Shown here: positions 1 through 7,832 of the stretch, one piece after another | Numbering within the stretch: the stretch's first letter is position 1 | Layout: each line of letters begins with the position of its first letter | Source: Lactococcus ileimucosae | GTDB taxonomy: Bacteria > Bacillota > Bacilli > Lactobacillales > Streptococcaceae | Direction: 5' to 3' | NCBI RefSeq assembly: GCF_943193185.1 | Contig: NZ_CALPDE010000001.1 | Coordinates: forward strand, 62,001-126,000 | Length of the DNA: 64,000 bases | Made by a program: the position numbers and the translations under genes | Notes under the pieces: model-generated | Database searches by the model: none | The model's input: the letters and a program-made list of their open reading frames with translations, nothing else | What the model was told of the DNA's origin: nothing

Positions 1-42
1 TACCCGTAACTTTTCCTGCATAATTTTCTGCTTTGGAGACAT
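1..42 (-). CDS. N-terminus of an unidentified protein, cut by the window edge
   Basis: An ATG at 42-40 on the minus strand is preceded by an AAGGAG ribosome binding site at about 50-55. It opens a frame reading MSPKQKIMQEKLRV before the window ends. Fourteen residues are too few to identify the family. The short basic, helical start would suit a DNA-binding protein, but that is only a guess. A promoter about 215 bp upstream (260-288) points the same way, giving a long untranslated leader. Confidence 0.5.
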   Translation of the reverse strand, partial: MSPKQKIMQEKLRV

Positions 43-259
43 AAAAAAACTCCTTCTCTCTATATTTCGCATTCACAAAAATAGAGAAAAAGAGTTCAAA
101 ACGCGCCACAAAAAGGGCTTTATTTCCGAAAGTCTATTTCCTATAAATCATGAATACGAAAAAACTCTTGCGGCTATACTCTTCACCGCTTTTAACATTC
201 TTTCAAATTTCATGACTTATAATTTCAATAGTCCTTACCTCACTTTTATCGTTAGAGCA

Positions 260-288
260 AGTTTATCAAAACAGTAGCATGCTGTCAA
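260..288 (-). promoter_or_regulatory. Sigma-A promoter for the gene at the window start
   Basis: On the minus strand TTGACA (288-283) and TAAACT (265-260) are separated by 17 bp. The predicted start of transcription near 253 gives a leader of about 210 nt before the ATG at 42. I found no clear terminator or riboswitch in that leader. Confidence 0.5.
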
Positions 289-322
289 GAAAAATACTTG
301 ACTCGTTTGTTTCATACGCACC

Positions 323-1669
323 TTAAGATACCTCGGAAACCGCTTTTTCACGGTAGCTCAAGAGGCTAAGTACACACACCACCAAGGCAAATACAGAAAT
401 ACCCCATGGATTAGAGACAACGACCTTGTAGCTTATGATAAGCAGGACAAGCAATGTAAAGATTGAAACTGTCTTGATGAACCAACCCCCTGTTCCCGTT
501 TTAAAATAAAAAATAATCGCGGAGATGAGCAGCATTATCCATACGATAAGTATCGTATAAGAAATTGAGCCTGCTAAGTATACAAATAAATTATCTTTAA
601 AAATAAAGGAGAGAATTGCCCCAATAAAGAGCATTCCCGAACAAAAAATTATCGCTGAGACGGGCACGCGCTTGCTTGACAGTTGGCCAAGCGTTTTGCC
701 CATGATACCTTTTGAATCTTTGGCTCGAGAATAAACCGAACGAGATGTAGCATAAACCGCAGAGTTAATCACCGAAAAGAGAGCTAAAATAATGACGAAA
801 TTGACAATAAGAGCCGCTCCAGGAATACCTAACTTTTCAAAAATCAAAACAAAGGGACTCTTTTGAGTGCTACTCAAAAATTTCCAAGAATAGAGTTCTA
901 CAAAGATAAACATCGGAATAACATAGAATGAGAAAATACGCATAATAACACCGCGAATAGCTTTAGGTATCGCTTTTTTAGGATTTTCTACCTCTGAAAC
1001 TGTTAGTGCAATGAGTTCAGAACCTCCATAAGAATAGATAACGATAAGCATGGCATTGAAAACACCCTTCATGCCATTTGGCATAAAACCACCGTATTTA
1101 TTCATTTGACCTAGTCCCTCACTAAACCCAAGGTGAAAAACTTGTACAGCGACCAAGTAGAGCCCGACGACGATAAGGATCAGAATAACCATAATTTTTG
1201 CCCAAGCTAACCAGTATTCTGTTTCAGCAAAGACACGTACTGAGTAGAGATTGAGCCCTAAAGTGATAATAGCAACAATAAGTACAAAAACCCATGACGG
1301 AACTTGTGGAAGCCATACGCCTAAAAATTGGGCTATAGCTACAGACTCAGCCACCATGGCAGCCATCCATAATGACCAATAAACCCAGTCTGTAAAGTGG
1401 GCAAATCTTTTTCCTACATAAGGTGCGATAAGACCAGCTAGTCCCACAGTGGTCTCTTTTTGATGCAGAATAATCTGACCCGCGCCATACATCACAACAT
1501 ATAGGATGATGCCAGCTAACAGATAAGCTAACATTACTGCGGGACCTGAGGCTTGTATCGCATTGCTTGAACCGGCAAACAAACCTGCTCCAATAGCCCC
1601 GCCAAGTGATAACATAATCACATGTCTTGCTTTCATTGAAGACTTCAGTTTTTGCTTAGAATTTTCCAA
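323..1669 (-). CDS. APC-superfamily amino-acid permease, probably for aromatic amino acids
   Basis: This 448-residue integral membrane protein has about 12 hydrophobic segments. Its N-terminal signature GGAIGAGLFAGSS (about residues 22-34) is typical of the AAT/APC amino-acid permeases, which import amino acids with protons. The conserved SEVENPKKAIPKAIRG segment lies near residues 225-240. The gene stands alone on the minus strand. It is preceded by a leader peptide ending FYFWRR and by an attenuator-like terminator (1805-1939). That context, not the protein sequence, is why I suggest phenylalanine, tyrosine or tryptophan as substrate. The family assignment is secure; the substrate is inferred. 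Confidence 0.85.
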   Translation of the reverse strand: MENSKQKLKSSMKARHVIMLSLGGAIGAGLFAGSSNAIQASGPAVMLAYLLAGIILYVVMYGAGQIILHQKETTVGLAGLIAPYVGKRFAHFTDWVYWSLWMAAMVAESVAIAQFLGVWLPQVPSWVFVLIVAIITLGLNLYSVRVFAETEYWLAWAKIMVILILIVVGLYLVAVQVFHLGFSEGLGQMNKYGGFMPNGMKGVFNAMLIVIYSYGGSELIALTVSEVENPKKAIPKAIRGVIMRIFSFYVIPMFIFVELYSWKFLSSTQKSPFVLIFEKLGIPGAALIVNFVIILALFSVINSAVYATSRSVYSRAKDSKGIMGKTLGQLSSKRVPVSAIIFCSGMLFIGAILSFIFKDNLFVYLAGSISYTILIVWIMLLISAIIFYFKTGTGGWFIKTVSIFTLLVLLIISYKVVVSNPWGISVFALVVCVLSLLSYREKAVSEVS

Positions 1670-1804
1670 GTAAAATCCCTCATTTCTATTATTTTTATCT
1701 TTTTAGCTTCTTCACAAAGGGATAAAGTCCAGCTAAAACACTCTCAAACTTACTTTATACCTTGATAAAAAACTAAAAAGTTACTCAATTTGAAAAGAAA
1801 AAAA

Positions 1805-1820
1805 CCGGGTAAATACCCGG
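1805..1820 (-). terminator. Attenuator terminator ahead of the permease
   Basis: A perfect hairpin (CCGGGTA, loop, TACCCGG) is followed on the minus strand by TTTTTTTCTTTT, a canonical intrinsic terminator. It lies about 130 nt upstream of the permease start and downstream of the FYFW leader peptide, so it would stop transcription before the permease unless overridden. Confidence 0.8.
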
Positions 1821-1832
1821 CTTTTAATCACG

Positions 1833-1902
1833 GGCACAGATACTTTTTGAGAATACTCAAAAGCTGTATCTATGCCAAGCATAAACACAACTTATCTGCG
1901 CC
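1833..1902 (-). promoter_or_regulatory. Competing RNA helices of a putative leader-peptide attenuator
   Basis: Read on the minus strand, a long stem-loop spans 1876-1833, with GGCATAGATAC pairing to GTATCTGTGCC. The end of the leader ORF (1902-1893, GGCGCAGATA) is a near copy of the 5' arm of that stem (1876-1867, GGCATAGATA). Either could therefore pair with the same 3' segment (1842-1833). The terminator at 1805-1820 follows directly, and the CCCG at the 3' arm can also pair with its 5' arm. This arrangement could couple ribosome position on the leader to termination. The mechanism is inferred. Confidence 0.6.
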
Positions 1903-1939
1903 AAAAATAAAAGACTGTCAATGTTGATGCTTTGCTCAT
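1892..1939 (-). CDS. Aromatic leader peptide MSKASTLTVFYFWRR
   Basis: A 15-codon ORF starts at ATG 1939-1937. An AAGGAG ribosome binding site lies at 1955-1950, 10 nt upstream, and a perfect promoter precedes it. The peptide contains Phe-Tyr-Phe-Trp consecutively near its end, just before the stop codon. It is followed by a long stem-loop and an intrinsic terminator before an amino-acid permease. The layout matches classical ribosome-mediated attenuation, which is uncommon in Firmicutes, where T-boxes usually serve this purpose. I saw no T-box motif here. Confidence 0.7.
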   Translation of the reverse strand: MSKASTLTVFYFWRR

Positions 1940-1971
1940 GTGATTTTTTCTCCTTCTCAAATTTAAAATTT

Positions 1972-2000
1972 ATTATATATAAAAATATTTTAAATTGCAA
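1972..2000 (-). promoter_or_regulatory. Promoter of the leader peptide and permease
   Basis: TTGCAA (2000-1995) and a consensus TATAAT (1977-1972) with exactly 17 bp between them on the minus strand. Transcription would begin near 1965, just upstream of the leader peptide's ribosome binding site. Confidence 0.75.
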
Positions 2001-2096
2001 GAATTTGTGTGAATTTATATAAAAATTATAATATTAGCTATTGATACGCAAGCTTCTCCTGTTTCCGCAATAAATAAAAAAGTTAATTCTTTTTTC

Positions 2097-2127
2097 TTGA
2101 CATGGAACGCGTTTCATAATTTACAAT
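2097..2127 (+). promoter_or_regulatory. Promoter with LacI-type operator
   Basis: TTGACA at 2097-2102 is followed by the near-perfect palindrome TGGAACGCGTTTCA (2103-2116) and a possible -10 TACAAT (2122-2127, spacing 19). The CGCG-centred palindrome is typical of LacI/GalR operators and sits inside the core promoter. The LacI-family gene two positions downstream is the obvious candidate repressor. Confidence 0.6.
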
Positions 2128-2159
2128 GAAGGCATCAAAAATATAAAGGAGATTTGACG

Positions 2160-2969
2160 ATGATCAAACACATTTTTGCAGACATGGATGGAACACTTCT
2201 GGACACACGTGGCTATCTTTCTGATACGAATCGCTGGTCTATCTGTCTTAGTGATATACCAGTTACACTGGCCTCAGCACGTAGTCCTTTTGAAATGAGC
2301 CCTATACTGAACACGCTCCAATTAAAAACGCCACAGATTGCTTTCAACGGAAACTTGATTTTTACCCAAAATGACTTTGGAATTCAGGTTATAGAAAAAC
2401 ACATCTTAGCTACTGAGACGGTTTCAGAAATTTTAGCTTACATTTCTTCAAACTTTCCAAGTGTGAGCCTCAGCTGGTATAGTCTTGCACATTGGTATAT
2501 CAAAAAGCAGGATAAGGCTGTCTTTGTCCAAAAGGCGCTCACCGGCGCTGAACCACGAATAAAAGATTTTGATGGAAATTCCGAAATTTACAAGATTATG
2601 CTGATGACCTTTGACCCAGAGGAACTGTTGCATATACAGTCCTCACTGGACGCACTCAACATCCCGGAAATTCAACTTACACGTTCGACAGTTCATACTT
2701 TAGAAATTACTTCCAACAAAAGAACAAAAGCAGATGCTGCTCAAACAATTCTGAAAGAAAAAAATCTCAACTTTGAAGAATCTGCCGCAATTGGAGACGG
2801 TCACAATGATATTCCCCTCCTAAAAGTTGCTGGTCTCTCCATTGCAGTAGACAATGCTCACACAGAAGTCAAGAGATATGTTAAAATGATCGTAGGAAAA
2901 AATACAGATCATGGTGTGACTGAAGCTCTTTCAGCCATTCGCGAAATCAATGAACAGGTAATCTTATGA
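2160..2969 (+). CDS. Cof-type HAD phosphatase
   Basis: A 269-residue member of the Cof subfamily of haloacid-dehalogenase hydrolases, which dephosphorylate small sugar phosphates and cofactors in the cytoplasm. Motif I, DMDGTLL, is at residues 8-14. The C-terminal motif GDGHNDIPLL carries the Mg-binding acidic residues, and the conserved lysine is in the segment NKRTKADA. The ATG at 2160 is chosen because AAAGGAG lies 8 nt upstream; an in-frame TTG at 2154 is too close to that site. The stop overlaps the next start (ATGA), so the gene is translationally coupled to the LacI regulator. Its substrate is unknown. Confidence 0.85.
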   Translation: MIKHIFADMDGTLLDTRGYLSDTNRWSICLSDIPVTLASARSPFEMSPILNTLQLKTPQIAFNGNLIFTQNDFGIQVIEKHILATETVSEILAYISSNFPSVSLSWYSLAHWYIKKQDKAVFVQKALTGAEPRIKDFDGNSEIYKIMLMTFDPEELLHIQSSLDALNIPEIQLTRSTVHTLEITSNKRTKADAAQTILKEKNLNFEESAAIGDGHNDIPLLKVAGLSIAVDNAHTEVKRYVKMIVGKNTDHGVTEALSAIREINEQVIL

Positions 2970-3889
2970 CCTCTCTTTCTGATATTGCCAAGCTCACGGG
3001 ATATTCCAAGGCGACCGTTTCTCGTGTCTTATCGGGTAACGGCTATGCCTCTCAAAAAGCATGCGAAAAAATACTCAAAACCGCTGCTGAGTTAGACTAT
3101 GCTACAAACGCAATTGCGCAAGAGCTTGCGCACGGTGCAACACATAACATAGGTGTTGTTCTCCCCTATATCAAAGCCTCTTTTTTCAGCAAGATTCTCG
3201 AAGGTATCCTTGAAAGAAGCTTTGAAACAGGGTATAAAATTATTATCCTGCCTTCAAACTACAACCAAGACCTAGAAATCCAATATCTGGAAAAATTACG
3301 AAAAAAAGCGCTTGAAGCAATCATCTTCACCTCTCGTCAGGTGTCTGAGGAAACCATTCTTAAGTATCAAAAATACGGCCCCATTGTCCTTTGCTATCGT
3401 CCAGAAAACAGCAACATCCCAGAGACCTACGCCAACCGCATTCCAGCCTATCGTCAGGCTTTTCAATGGCTTAAAGAACAAAATTGTTCAAATATCGGCT
3501 TTCTTTTGTCCAGAGGAAACAGTCCAACTATATCAACAACTCTACAAGCATATAGGGATATTTATAATATTAAACCTCATCTTGAACAGATAAAGTCGGG
3601 GTTAATATCAGCTGAGGATGCCTATCGTTTAGCACCAGAACTCACCCAGTTTGATGGGATATTTGCCAACTCTGACGAGATTGCTGCCAATGTTTGGCGC
3701 TGGTTTGATGAACAACAACTTCCCAAACCTATTATTGTGGGGCAAGAACGACTGCTTTCAGGGCAGCTGCTCAAAATTCCTACTGTAGATAACCACTGTC
3801 ATGAAGTTGGACGAATGGCTTTTGAGCAAGCTATTTCAAAAACAGGGGGACAATCTTCTATCCCTTCTGAGTTTATCTTAGAACGTTAG
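2966..3889 (+). CDS. LacI-family transcriptional regulator
   Basis: A 307-residue LacI/GalR-type repressor. The N-terminal helix-turn-helix reads SDIAKLTGYSKATVSRVLSG (residues 5-24) and is followed by a hinge and a periplasmic-binding-protein-like effector domain beginning at about NIGVVLPYI (residue 60). It overlaps the upstream HAD phosphatase by 4 bp and probably controls this two-gene operon through the palindrome at 2103-2116. The effector is likely a sugar or sugar phosphate, but the sequence does not say which. The protein is slightly shorter than the usual 330-340 residues. Confidence 0.88.
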   Translation: MTSLSDIAKLTGYSKATVSRVLSGNGYASQKACEKILKTAAELDYATNAIAQELAHGATHNIGVVLPYIKASFFSKILEGILERSFETGYKIIILPSNYNQDLEIQYLEKLRKKALEAIIFTSRQVSEETILKYQKYGPIVLCYRPENSNIPETYANRIPAYRQAFQWLKEQNCSNIGFLLSRGNSPTISTTLQAYRDIYNIKPHLEQIKSGLISAEDAYRLAPELTQFDGIFANSDEIAANVWRWFDEQQLPKPIIVGQERLLSGQLLKIPTVDNHCHEVGRMAFEQAISKTGGQSSIPSEFILER

Positions 3890-3911
3890 TCTGAACACAT
3901 GCAACTGAAAT

Positions 3912-3943
3912 AAATCCCAAGTCCAAAATTCTTGGGATTTTTT
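3912..3943 (+). terminator. Terminator of the HAD-LacI operon
   Basis: The hairpin AAATCCCAAG / CTTGGGATTT is followed by a T-run, 20 bp after the LacI-family stop codon. Confidence 0.8.
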
Positions 3944-4027
3944 GATTAATCAAGAACCAATGAAGCCTAGTCTTAAAAATATTGATATAATAGCCTAGGA
4001 TAAAAATTAAAAAGAAAGGTTATCTTA

Positions 4028-5203
4028 ATGAAAAAAATTATTGAAATTCCAGATGATCTTATGCATAAAATCGTTCAAAAACAGTATAAAATATCCGTTG
4101 AACAAAATCAAATTGTTTTAAAAAATGAGACAGAACAAGTTGATATTCAAAATTTTTCTTTACATTATGTTCTTGTACCCAGTCTATTAAGTTTAGGAAT
4201 TTCCTTGATGACTTTCTTACTGAGTGGGGAAAGGCAAATAGCTTTTACAGGTGGCAGATACCTCTCCGTAGCAGGTATGAGCATGCTCTGTGCCACAATT
4301 ATTGGCTTTATCACTTTTATTTGGGTTTATGCAAAACAGAACATATCCACGAAAAAACGAAAGCTCAGTCGCATAAGAGAACTTGGAACCATCGGACTAG
4401 CCTATACACTCATTATTTTCGCAGTTCAAGCTTTGATTTGGCATATTCTTGGAATGACCTTTGTTGGTGTAACCTTGGATCCTCTCACAGCCTCCTTCTT
4501 GTCTGCTCTATTTTCTGCAATCGTCTTTTATTTTTTGATTCTCTTTGCAGTTTCTGTCCAAATATCTCATCTCATCGTTTTACTTTTTGTGACTTTCATC
4601 GGTGGCATTTTTCTTTCCATGGCAACAAATGGACAAAATGGCTGGTGGCAGTATAATTTTAGCTTCTTAGGGACAGGCGAAGCGGAAAATCAATGGCAGT
4701 TTAATTTTACGATGATTTTTTCAGCCCTAATGCTCCTGACGATTACTGATTACTTATTTGTCGAATTCCAAAAAAGTAAGTTCTACAACTTCAAGATTAA
4801 AGTTGTTCAAGCCTTTTACTATGTCATCGCTCTATTTATCGCTGGGGTTGGGCTATTTCCTGCCCAGTCGTGGACCATGGTTTTTCACAATGCTTCTGCC
4901 TATGGTATCGTTTTATGCATCATCATTTTAATCCTGCTGAGCAAATATCTTCTGCCACAGTTGTCAAAAGAGTTTTTAAGCATGTCTGCCCTTGTTTTTA
5001 TAGGACTCGTGGCATCTGCTGTCTTATTTCTAAAAGTTCATTATCTCTCACTCACTGTTTTTGAAATCATCGCCTTTGCAATTTCTTTCTCCTGGCTCGT
5101 AATGATGATTAATGCTCTACAAAAGATGTTGCACGAATCTAGTGTGTATTATATTAAGATACTTGAAAATGAAGAAATTCAAATACAAAAACAAGGAGAG
5201 TAG
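4028..5203 (+). CDS. Multi-pass membrane protein, DUF998-like
   Basis: A 391-residue protein with a short cytoplasmic N-terminus (about residues 1-45) followed by roughly ten hydrophobic segments. The segment FLGTGEAENQWQFN (about residues 214-227), lying between membrane spans, resembles the conserved 'FLG' loop of DUF998 membrane proteins, whose function is not established. An AAAGAAAGG ribosome binding site precedes the ATG. The gene is monocistronic, with a terminator at 5243-5262. The family call is tentative and no enzymatic motif is visible. Confidence 0.6.
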   Translation: MKKIIEIPDDLMHKIVQKQYKISVEQNQIVLKNETEQVDIQNFSLHYVLVPSLLSLGISLMTFLLSGERQIAFTGGRYLSVAGMSMLCATIIGFITFIWVYAKQNISTKKRKLSRIRELGTIGLAYTLIIFAVQALIWHILGMTFVGVTLDPLTASFLSALFSAIVFYFLILFAVSVQISHLIVLLFVTFIGGIFLSMATNGQNGWWQYNFSFLGTGEAENQWQFNFTMIFSALMLLTITDYLFVEFQKSKFYNFKIKVVQAFYYVIALFIAGVGLFPAQSWTMVFHNASAYGIVLCIIILILLSKYLLPQLSKEFLSMSALVFIGLVASAVLFLKVHYLSLTVFEIIAFAISFSWLVMMINALQKMLHESSVYYIKILENEEIQIQKQGE

Positions 5204-5242
5204 ATGATGGACTTCCAAAAAGTTAAACTTTTGGGTGCACAT

Positions 5243-5262
5243 CAAGGCTCGCCTTGTTTTTT
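5243..5262 (+). terminator. Intrinsic terminator
   Basis: CAAGG-CTCG-CCTTG followed by six T's, 40 bp after the membrane-protein stop. Confidence 0.75.
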
Positions 5263-5310
5263 GCTCTTCTTTTAATATTGCTAAGCCCTATATATTCGAC
5301 TCTATCCAGC

Positions 5311-5553
5311 TTAATTGTTCATCTTGCTTAAGAAGAAAGACACAACAGCTACAACGATAACAGCACCAATGATGGAAGGGATAAGAGCCATTCCTGCTAA
5401 ACTAGGCCCCCATGTTCCTAACAATGCTTGACCAACAGCTGAGCCTATAAGACCAGCTAAGATATTAGCAATCCATCCCATAGATTTCCCTTTACTTGTG
5501 ATTGCACCTGCAATCATCCCAATAATTGCGCCAACGATTAATGACCAAATCAT
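5311..5553 (-). CDS. GlsB/YeaQ/YmgE-family membrane protein
   Basis: An 80-residue, glycine-rich protein with three hydrophobic segments and the family pattern GAIIGMIAGAITSKGKSMGWIANILAG. Members are small integral membrane proteins, often stress-induced and sometimes partnered with Asp23/Gls24 proteins; their molecular role is unclear. A good ribosome binding site (AAAGAGGTG) precedes the ATG. It stands alone here, convergent with the DUF998-like gene, and no Asp23 gene is adjacent. Confidence 0.85.
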   Translation of the reverse strand: MIWSLIVGAIIGMIAGAITSKGKSMGWIANILAGLIGSAVGQALLGTWGPSLAGMALIPSIIGAVIVVAVVSFFLSKMNN

Positions 5554-5735
5554 AAAACACCTCTTTCTATATCGTATAATAATTCTAACAAATTAAAAAT
5601 ATACTTACAAACTTTTCAACTTGCTTTTTTGATGAACTTTCGCCTGCCTAATCATTTTTATAAATAGTTAAAGGAAGTTTTTTAATATAATATGGTATAC
5701 TAGGGGTAGTAAAAGGAATTTTTAAGGAGTTCTAT

Positions 5736-6227
5736 ATGAAAAAATTTAAATTACCACTACTTATAGTGAGTTCATTTGCTACTCTCTTACTTCTCGTAGC
5801 TTGTGGCAACAACACGAATGCTAAAAAAGACACAAATTCTGAATCTTCTAGCTCTGTCAAAAGTTCTGCCTCAGACACAAACACGAGCTCTGATACAAAA
5901 ACTTCTGAAAGCACAGACACTGCATCCTCTACAGAAGCCCCAAAATCTCCCACCACTGAAAGCAGTGATACAGGTTGGGTAGACAACTCGAACAATCCTG
6001 TAGAAAATAACGGTGCAGGTGGACACAGTCCACAAGCTGACTCTAATGCATCTTCCTCTCACTCAGAATCAGACACTGTCGGGCATTCTTGGGTGTTGGT
6101 TTACGTTGATAAGTCTGGAAACAAGCATGAATCAACGGTTTCAACATCTTACAAAGAACTTCAAGATAAAGCCAACGCTTTACTTGCCTCTGGTGAAGCA
6201 ACCTCTTATTATTTTATTCAAAAATAA
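5736..6227 (+). CDS. Ser/Thr-rich lipoprotein
   Basis: A 163-residue lipoprotein. Residues 1-23 form a type II signal peptide whose lipobox LLVAC places the lipidated cysteine at about residue 23. A low-complexity Ser/Thr/Asp/Glu linker (about 25-115) looks like a wall-spanning spacer. The folded C-terminal part (about 118-163) begins GHSWVLVYVDKSGNKHESTVSTS. That segment resembles a small beta-rich domain with no motif I can name. The ribosome binding site AAGGAG is well placed. No function can be assigned. Confidence 0.75.
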   Translation: MKKFKLPLLIVSSFATLLLLVACGNNTNAKKDTNSESSSSVKSSASDTNTSSDTKTSESTDTASSTEAPKSPTTESSDTGWVDNSNNPVENNGAGGHSPQADSNASSSHSESDTVGHSWVLVYVDKSGNKHESTVSTSYKELQDKANALLASGEATSYYFIQK

Positions 6228-6271
6228 AAAAAGTAAGCTATTAGATTTTCTCTAAAACAGCTTACTTTTTT
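6228..6271. terminator. Bidirectional terminator
   Basis: AAAAAGTAAGCT pairs with AGCTTACTTTTTT and has A/T runs on both sides. It can terminate both the lipoprotein transcript and the convergent teichoic-acid-type unit ending at 6290. Confidence 0.75.
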
Positions 6272-6289
6272 ATTTGGGGCAAGGGCATT

Positions 6290-7405
6290 CTACAACACAT
6301 CATTCATAATAGAATGAATCATTGCAATCACTCGTGCTGTTGATTTTCCATCCCTGTATTGATAAGTTTTTTTGAAAAAATCATCTCTTTTTTTCTTATA
6401 GCCATCATCCCTACAGCTTTGAAGTGCTTGGATCAGTTCCTCTTCATTAAATGCCAGCGGACCTGGAAATTCAGTCCTGTAGTCAATGGTTAATCCTGGT
6501 TTCATTGAATATTTTTTAAAATCAGGAACATAAGCAACAACAGGCTTGTCAAAAATCATCCAATCGATAGCAATAGCAGAATAATCTGTTATTAGAACAT
6601 CACTCACACAAAAAATTGAGGAAATCAATTCATCCTCAATAAAGAGAACATTGGGAACATCTGCATATCTTGAATCTGGAATCAAAGGGTGCGCTTTATA
6701 AATAATAATATAGTCGCGCCCTAAGGCCTTCTGCACACGTTCCAAATCTATAGCAACTTCTCTAAAATGAGTACTTATACGGCCTCGGAATGTCGGAGCA
6801 TAAGTAATAACTGTTTTATTTTCTATGAAAGGATACTTTTCCAAGAGTCTTTTTCTTGTTTTATCTACAAAGTCCGAATCAAAAATTTTATCGTTGTTAG
6901 GTATACCTGTTACAAGGACATTTTTCTCTGGGAGATTAAAGGCTTCAGCATAAATTTTTTTAAAAAAATCAGAATTTGCAATGACATAATCATAGTTTTT
7001 AACTTCATAATCACGTTCCACCTTGTTTCCAAAATTCTTCAAGGCACCTGTCGCATGCCATACTTCCAATACTTTGACCTTGCTTCTGTGAGGGAATTTA
7101 GAAATCACAAAGTTATTATAGTCAAGGATAACCAGCTTTGAACTTTGGATGATAAAAAGCTGTCTGATACAAGCTATGCCATATCGGAGATTTCCTAAAA
7201 ATGTTGGCTTGAACTTGAACAACAAAGTTTTCAGCTCATAGCTCTGCTCTGCAGCTAGGGCTTCATACAAAATTTTAAAATCTTTTGAGAGGTTATCATG
7301 CTCTAGAGAGATAAAGGTGATTCGATTTTTATGCAGACGTGAAAGAAAAGTAAAGGGATAAAAGAAAGACAAAATAAGAGTTAATACAATCGCTTTAAAT
7401 TTCAC
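6290..7405 (-). CDS. CDP-glycerol glycerophosphotransferase family protein (TagB-like)
   Basis: A 371-residue member of the CDP-glycerol:poly(glycerophosphate) glycerophosphotransferase family (GT-B fold), which transfers polyol-phosphate to teichoic-acid-type chains at the inner membrane face. Conserved motifs are visible: VWHATGALKNFG (about 107-118), KAHP (about 237-240) and TDYSAIAIDW (about 275-284), the last being the CDP-binding and catalytic region. A hydrophobic N-terminal segment may anchor it. It is the last gene of the LCP-repeat-TagD-like unit and lies 12 bp downstream of the TagD-like gene. Whether it transfers glycerol phosphate or another polyol phosphate cannot be told. Confidence 0.82.
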   Translation of the reverse strand: MKFKAIVLTLILSFFYPFTFLSRLHKNRITFISLEHDNLSKDFKILYEALAAEQSYELKTLLFKFKPTFLGNLRYGIACIRQLFIIQSSKLVILDYNNFVISKFPHRSKVKVLEVWHATGALKNFGNKVERDYEVKNYDYVIANSDFFKKIYAEAFNLPEKNVLVTGIPNNDKIFDSDFVDKTRKRLLEKYPFIENKTVITYAPTFRGRISTHFREVAIDLERVQKALGRDYIIIYKAHPLIPDSRYADVPNVLFIEDELISSIFCVSDVLITDYSAIAIDWMIFDKPVVAYVPDFKKYSMKPGLTIDYRTEFPGPLAFNEEELIQALQSCRDDGYKKKRDDFFKKTYQYRDGKSTARVIAMIHSIMNDVL

Positions 7406-7417
7406 TAAAAACCTCTG

Positions 7418-7810
7418 TCATTCTTCTTTAAAACTGTATTTTAAATCTTTTTTGATTTGACTTGAAGAGCGCTTGCCACGAGGAAAATACATAATTTTCA
7501 GCTCAGGAAAATCTTCTTTCAAAAGGGCAATCTTTCCATACCAATCCTCTCCCATAGCAAATCTATCAACGTATAAGCGCTGTTCTTTCCATGATTGCTC
7601 CGAAACCACTAAATCCACCCACTGCACTGCTTCTAAAACGCCTTTTCCAGTATTACAGTCTTGACAGTCTTTTTTGTTCTTTCCAAATTTAGCTGTAGAC
7701 AGCATCACAATACGCCCGTCTCCCAAATTTCGAGCATTCCCTAACATATCAATAGGGCTTTCATGCAAAATGTCAAAGGGACCTGCTACTAAAATTACTT
7801 TTTCTTTCAT
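7418..7810 (-). CDS. TagD-like cytidylyltransferase homologue with altered active site
   Basis: A 130-residue protein that aligns along its length with glycerol-3-phosphate cytidylyltransferase (TagD), which makes CDP-glycerol for teichoic acid synthesis. The Rossmann start reads VAGPFDILH, but the family's HxGH signature is HESP here, losing the second histidine. The tail motif usually ending IS-T/S-T-KIK reads RSSSQIKK. The stretch FAMGEDWYGK keeps the family GDDW region. The ribosome binding site is weak. It may be inactive, regulatory, or use a changed mechanism. It is translated between the tandem repeat array and the TagB-like transferase. Confidence 0.7.
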   Translation of the reverse strand: MKEKVILVAGPFDILHESPIDMLGNARNLGDGRIVMLSTAKFGKNKKDCQDCNTGKGVLEAVQWVDLVVSEQSWKEQRLYVDRFAMGEDWYGKIALLKEDFPELKIMYFPRGKRSSSQIKKDLKYSFKEE

Positions 7811-7832
7811 CTCTTTGTTCTCGTTTTAATAT

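Noticed and set aside
1892-1939. T-box riboswitch instead of leader peptide
   Set aside because: No T-box sequence or specifier-loop architecture was seen, and the leader is too short. The aromatic leader ORF with ribosome binding site explains the region better.
2103-2116. CcpA cre site at the HAD-LacI promoter
   Set aside because: The palindrome is centred on CGCG and does not match the cre consensus at its central CG positions. A dedicated LacI-type operator is more likely.
5205-5276. 24-codon ORF after the DUF998-like gene
   Set aside because: It has an upstream GGAG but runs through the terminator hairpin and has no protein-like features; probably a chance frame.
6767-7141. 124-residue plus-strand ORF
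   Set aside because: It is antisense to the well-supported TagB-like gene and has no promoter or ribosome binding site of its own.
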